Assembly (NCBI RefSeq): GCF_018881655.1
Contig: NZ_JACVPX010000003.1
Location: 171,772-235,771, forward strand
From: Polynucleobacter sp. Tro8-14-1
GTDB taxonomy: Bacteria; Pseudomonadota; Gammaproteobacteria; Burkholderiales; Burkholderiaceae
Reading direction: 5' to 3'
DNA length: 64,000 nucleotides
The translations under genes and the position numbers were made by a program. Of the stretch, positions 60,699 through 64,000 are shown piece after piece (the first letter of the stretch is position 1; each line of letters opens with the position of its first letter). The notes beneath the pieces were generated by a model that made no database searches, was not told where the DNA came from, and saw only the letters and a program-made list of their open reading frames with translations.

Positions 60699-61480
60699 AT
60701 TGCCTGTATTTGCCCGCCATCAATACGCATGACGGTACCAGTAATGAATGATGCATTTTGGCTGGCTAAAAATGCAGCGGCATCGCCATACTCCTTGGGA
60801 TCGCCATATCTACCCATTGGAATTTGTCTTAAGCTAGCTTTAACAACATCTTCATAGCTGGTGCCTTCCCGCTTTGCGCGCGCTTCATCTAACTGACGCA
60901 GACGAGCAGTTGCAATTCTTCCGGGCATGATGACGTTAACAGTGATGCCTTCAGCAGCTACTTCTGCAGCCAATGTTTTAGACCACGCCAGCAATGCCGC
61001 GCGTAAGGTATTGGAAATGGCTAGATTTTTAATCGGCGCAATTGCGCCTGAAGTGGTGCTGGTAATAATGCGGCCCCACTTGCGCTCGCGCATGCCGGGC
61101 AATACACGATCTGTAATGGCAATGAGCGATAAAACCATATCGTTAAAACTCTTTTGCCAGAGCGCAGGATCTTGACCGGCTGCTGGTGTTGGCGGTGGTC
61201 CACCAGTGTTATTAATCAGAATATCGATGGGGCCAAGCTCCTGCTCCACTTTTGATACCAAGCTATCAATCACAGAAGAATCGGATAGATCCCAATTCAG
61301 TGCCAAAGCCTGTCCGCCTGCCGCCTCTATCAATCTTACGGATTCACTCAAACCCTCAGCATTTCTACCGGTAACGGCTACCTTTACGCCCTCTTTAGCC
61401 AATGACACAGCCATTGCCTGACCCAAGCCACGGCTAGACGCCATGACCAATGCAACCTTACCTTTTAATCCTAAGTCCAT
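60695..61480 (-). CDS. SDR-family protein lacking the canonical YxxxK catalytic pair
   Basis: A 261-residue short-chain dehydrogenase/reductase-fold protein. The cofactor loop reads ASSRGLGQA (14-22) and NNTGG (90-94) replaces NNAG. The Ser region is present (STTSG, 141-145). At the place of YxxxK, however, the sequence reads ISNTLR (155-160), so the Tyr is replaced by Ser or Ile and the Lys by Arg. The C-terminal FITGTVMRIDGG is normal. I recall other SDRs annotated as 3-oxoacyl-ACP reductases with this LSNTLR variant, so it is probably a real subfamily with altered chemistry. Confidence 0.85.
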   Translation of the reverse strand: MDLGLKGKVALVMASSRGLGQAMAVSLAKEGVKVAVTGRNAEGLSESVRLIEAAGGQALALNWDLSDSSVIDSLVSKVEQELGPIDILINNTGGPPPTPAAGQDPALWQKSFNDMVLSLIAITDRVLPGMRERKWGRIITSTTSGAIAPIKNLAISNTLRAALLAWSKTLAAEVAAEGITVNVIMPGRIATARLRQLDEARAKREGTSYEDVVKASLRQIPMGRYGDPKEYGDAAAFLASQNASFITGTVMRIDGGQIQAI

Positions 61481-61509
61481 CTCGTCTCCAAAAACTGATT
61501 TTTATATTT

Positions 61510-62496
61510 TTAATCTAACTGCAATTTCTGCTTGGCAACTACCTCTTTGTAAACGGTGTACTCGGCTTTAATTTCTTTTGTAAACGCCTCAGAACCGTTC
61601 ACATTGATGATTGAGCCAGTATCTTCAATACGCTTCTTAACCGCAGGATCGGTCACTACTTTTTGTAAAGCAGCCGTATATTTATCTACGATATCTTTTG
61701 GCATTCCTGCAGGTCCCAATAGACCGTAATAAGCCATCCGATTAACTGGCGCTAAACCCACTTCAGCAAAAGTAGGTACATTCGGTAATTGAGCCAAGCG
61801 CTTAGGTGCAGCCACCACAATCGGCACTAGCTTACCGTCTTTAATGAAAGGTAAGGAGGATGGCAAGTTGTCAAAGATCATCGAAACCTGACCGCCCACT
61901 GTATCGGCCAATGCGGGACCAGCTCCACGATAAGGAATGTGCACAATAAATACCCCAGTCAAACTCTTAAAAAGTTCAGTTTGAAGGTGGCCAATACCAC
62001 CAGTGCCAGAGCTAGAATAAGAATATTTTCCAGGGTTAGCCTTCAAAACCTGCATAAAAGTTTTGAAATCCTTTGCCGGGAATGATGGATTTACTGCAAC
62101 GATATTTGGTGTCGCAGCAATATTGCTGATGGCCGTGAAGTCCGTAACAGGATCGTAGCCAATCTTTGGATTAATCGCTGGATTGGCTGCTGTGGTGGAA
62201 ACGGTAGCCATACCAATGGTGTAACCATCTTTTGGTGAGCGCATCACTTCCAACGCGCCAATAGAACCACCACCGCCCGCTTTATTCTCGACAATCACCG
62301 GTTGACCTAACTGACGACCCAAAGCATCACCAACGGCTCGTGCAATGATGTCTGTACTTCCACCGGGTGCAAATGGAACGATTAAGCGAATAGGCTTATT
62401 AGGGAAAGTTTCTGCTTGGACCGCAGTAAGTGAACTTACGGCAATCAGTAATGTTGCGCCAACGAATTTAATAATACTTACTGAAGTGGATTTCAT
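61510..62496 (-). CDS. Bug-family tripartite tricarboxylate transporter substrate-binding protein
   Basis: Second periplasmic Bug/TctC receptor of the window, 328 residues. The signal peptide ends near AVQAE (about 29); then come FPNKPIRLIVPFAPGGSTD, the VENKAGGGGSIG loop and the core around YSYSSSGTGGIGHL and VHIPYRGAGPA. No TctA or TctB gene is next to it. It lies between the SDR gene and the MCE operon on the same strand. The ligand is unknown. Confidence 0.92.
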   Translation of the reverse strand: MKSTSVSIIKFVGATLLIAVSSLTAVQAETFPNKPIRLIVPFAPGGSTDIIARAVGDALGRQLGQPVIVENKAGGGGSIGALEVMRSPKDGYTIGMATVSTTAANPAINPKIGYDPVTDFTAISNIAATPNIVAVNPSFPAKDFKTFMQVLKANPGKYSYSSSGTGGIGHLQTELFKSLTGVFIVHIPYRGAGPALADTVGGQVSMIFDNLPSSLPFIKDGKLVPIVVAAPKRLAQLPNVPTFAEVGLAPVNRMAYYGLLGPAGMPKDIVDKYTAALQKVVTDPAVKKRIEDTGSIINVNGSEAFTKEIKAEYTVYKEVVAKQKLQLD

Positions 62497-62500
62497 AAAG

Positions 62501-63127
62501 TTACTGACCTAAAGGTTTTGGTAAATTGCCGGCGTATTTATAAAGTTGCGCCTCGTACTCCTGGAAAATCTGAGCCAGTGCTTCTTGCAGGCCCAATACC
62601 AGCGCTTCAGGAGTATTGTCCTTAAGGGCTACTCGCTTAGTGTAGCGGTTTGCACCAATCAAGGGATTAACTTTGCCAGCACTAGTAGCGCTCAAGAAAA
62701 ACTCCACGCTCACTACCGCCTCTGGTTGCTTACGATAATCACCATAAAACTCCTCTACAGTTGCCTGTAAATAATAGTAAGGAAAGAGGCTATTACTTTG
62801 ACCTACTGTTGAGGAGAAAATATTCGCCTTATTCATCCACTGGCGCTCAGCATTGCCAATCATTTCAGCAGGAATAGTTGTGTAGACGTTATAAAAATCC
62901 TTTTCATAACGTTGATCGCCAGTACGGTAGACCAAAGATCTGCCATCAAAGGGTGGCGTAACCGATACAGAACCCATCTTCAACCAAATATCTGTGCGAG
63001 CTTGACGCGGTGCCGCAGTTCTATCTGGGGACACCATCCAGGTAGTCGGCCCTACTGGTGGCCTCGTGGGAAAGGTACATGAGGCCAACCCTAAGATGGC
63101 AAAGGTAAATAAAATACGCTTCATCAT
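62501..63127 (-). CDS. ABC-type transport auxiliary lipoprotein (MCE-associated)
   Basis: A 208-residue lipoprotein with signal ending LASC (C16 or C17 depending on which of two ATGs is used). The rest matches the PqiC-like ABC_trans_aux family: DIWLKMGSVSVTPPFDGRSLVYR near 45-68 and FYNVYTTIPAEM. It is thought to act in the periplasm or at the outer membrane with an MCE protein in lipid transport. Its start overlaps the MCE gene stop by four bases (ATGA), confirming the pairing. Confidence 0.88.
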   Translation of the reverse strand: MMKRILFTFAILGLASCTFPTRPPVGPTTWMVSPDRTAAPRQARTDIWLKMGSVSVTPPFDGRSLVYRTGDQRYEKDFYNVYTTIPAEMIGNAERQWMNKANIFSSTVGQSNSLFPYYYLQATVEEFYGDYRKQPEAVVSVEFFLSATSAGKVNPLIGANRYTKRVALKDNTPEALVLGLQEALAQIFQEYEAQLYKYAGNLPKPLGQ

Positions 63128-64000
63128 TTCTGAGCTCCAGACTGACCTGCGCTACTAGTGGGTGTAATTTTCTTTGGCGGATCACTCCAGATTAGGCTTG
63201 ATGGCGATTGGCTGGCAATACGGCTAAATTCGTTCAAGTTCTCGCTTGCCTGCTTAATATTTTCTATCGTCAAAACAGTGTCACCCTGCACACTCGTAAT
63301 AGTTTGGCGCAAAGAAGAGGTGGCCGCCACTAATTCACGCATCAGAACACCTAGCTCTTCTTTATCGGTTGCCTTATTAATGCGAGCCATGATGACGTTT
63401 AACTGCTTAACGGATTCAATAACGCCTTCATTACCTTTGCCATCTCCTGCCATCAGCACATTAAGATTACCTAGCAAGGCATCCAATTTTTTCTGTGTGC
63501 CATCAATATTCATATTATTCAAGGCACCAATCAGATTCTGAATGCCCGAAATAATTTCATCCGCTTGGTTTGGCATAGATGGGATTACTGGATACTCGGG
63601 CTTCCAAGAAAAAGGGAGGGCGGGAGTATCGGATGCATGAGCAATAAAATCAAACTCAACGTAATTTACCCCCGTAATACCCATAGATTTGATGCGAGCT
63701 CGCAAATTATTTTTTACAAACTCGCTAATTTGATTTTCATTTACTTTGTCACCAAAAATTTGCATTCTGACGACAACATACTGACGGCGATCATGAAAAG
63801 GTAAATCTCTTTCGTAGATATCACCAGATAAGCCAATCGATGTGACCTGACCAATCTTGACTCCGCGAAACCGTACAGCCGCCCCTGCATCCAAGCCTGT
63901 TACAGACTGCTTGATATAGGTTTCGACCATAAATGATTTTTGGAAGAATTTGCCTCCGCCGAAAATGAGGATCACAGCAATCAGTACACCAATTGCGGCG
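63124..64000 (-). CDS. MCE family protein (MlaD-like), 5' end outside window
   Basis: Substrate-binding component of an MCE lipid ABC transporter. The frame is open to the window edge, and the visible N-terminal part (AAIGVLIAVILIF) is the membrane anchor, so the gene continues beyond 64000. The MCE domain follows (SVTGLDAGAAVRFRGVKIGQV, then DINENQI-like strands, to about 120 residues past the anchor), with a helical, coiled-coil-like C-terminal region. The ATPase and permease genes would be expected just upstream, outside the window. Confidence 0.9.
   Translation of the reverse strand, partial: AAIGVLIAVILIFGGGKFFQKSFMVETYIKQSVTGLDAGAAVRFRGVKIGQVTSIGLSGDIYERDLPFHDRRQYVVVRMQIFGDKVNENQISEFVKNNLRARIKSMGITGVNYVEFDFIAHASDTPALPFSWKPEYPVIPSMPNQADEIISGIQNLIGALNNMNIDGTQKKLDALLGNLNVLMAGDGKGNEGVIESVKQLNVIMARINKATDKEELGVLMRELVAATSSLRQTITSVQGDTVLTIENIKQASENLNEFSRIASQSPSSLIWSDPPKKITPTSSAGQSGAQK

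Noticed and set aside
63158..63541. Open frame of 127 codons on the plus strand inside the MCE gene.
   Set aside because: Antisense shadow of a gene whose minus-strand protein has clear MCE features.

Overview
The window is a stretch of core chromosome from a betaproteobacterium of the order Burkholderiales. The moderate base composition (roughly mid-40s % G+C by eye, not counted), compact spacing and protein sequences fit a small-genome, free-living Burkholderiaceae such as Polynucleobacter; this assignment is inference. I saw no transposase, integrase, prophage, CRISPR array or rRNA gene, and no gene-free gap longer than 300 bases.

Layout. (1) 1-9291, mostly minus strand: carA-carB-greA-DUF4149, then yhbY on the plus strand, then rlmE-ftsH-folP (folP cut by the window edge). 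(2) 9472-20217: a gloB-mltD-prpE minus-strand run, diverging from a plus-strand run of a YafS-like methyltransferase, rnhA, an RND efflux adaptor and pump, and dnaQ. This is the gloB/yafS/rnhA/dnaQ neighbourhood known from E. coli, with an efflux pump set between rnhA and dnaQ. (3) 20178-27288: the most accessory-looking part, with a tartrate/D-malate dehydrogenase-type enzyme, a SprT-like metalloprotein, an amidase, a Bug solute receptor, an Old Yellow Enzyme and methylmalonate-semialdehyde dehydrogenase. (4) 27312-48238: a 21-kb co-directional minus-strand block with rpsO, pnp, a quinone oxidoreductase, tpiA, secG, tRNA-Leu(GAG), all 14 nuo genes of respiratory complex I (A to N in order), a NUDIX hydrolase and a DUF1178 protein. 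(5) 48341-55960: a SYLF lipid-binding protein, then on the minus strand ilvB-ilvH-ilvC-psd-pssA-leuA, joining branched-chain amino acid and phosphatidylethanolamine synthesis. (6) 55990-58188, plus strand: an ECF-type sigma factor, DUF3619, DUF3106 and RDD membrane protein operon. (7) 58212-64000, minus strand: an FtsX-type permease, an atypical SDR protein, a second Bug receptor, and the end of an MCE lipid-transport operon.

The strongest regulatory signal is an unlisted small gene before leuA: a leucine-rich leader peptide (50750-50827) followed by a hairpin with a U-tract (50680-50708), the layout of a leucine-responsive attenuator. A second RNA region lies between rpsO and pnp, with an intrinsic terminator and a long segmented stem-loop consistent with PNPase/RNase III autocontrol. 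Several starts were moved from the longest open frame to codons with better ribosome-binding sites or family-matching N termini (prpE, the Old Yellow Enzyme, mmsA, nuoB, nuoE, nuoG, qor, pnp, pssA, leuA). Four junctions use a TAATG stop/start overlap, and ftsH, carA, nuoA and pssA appear to start at TTG.
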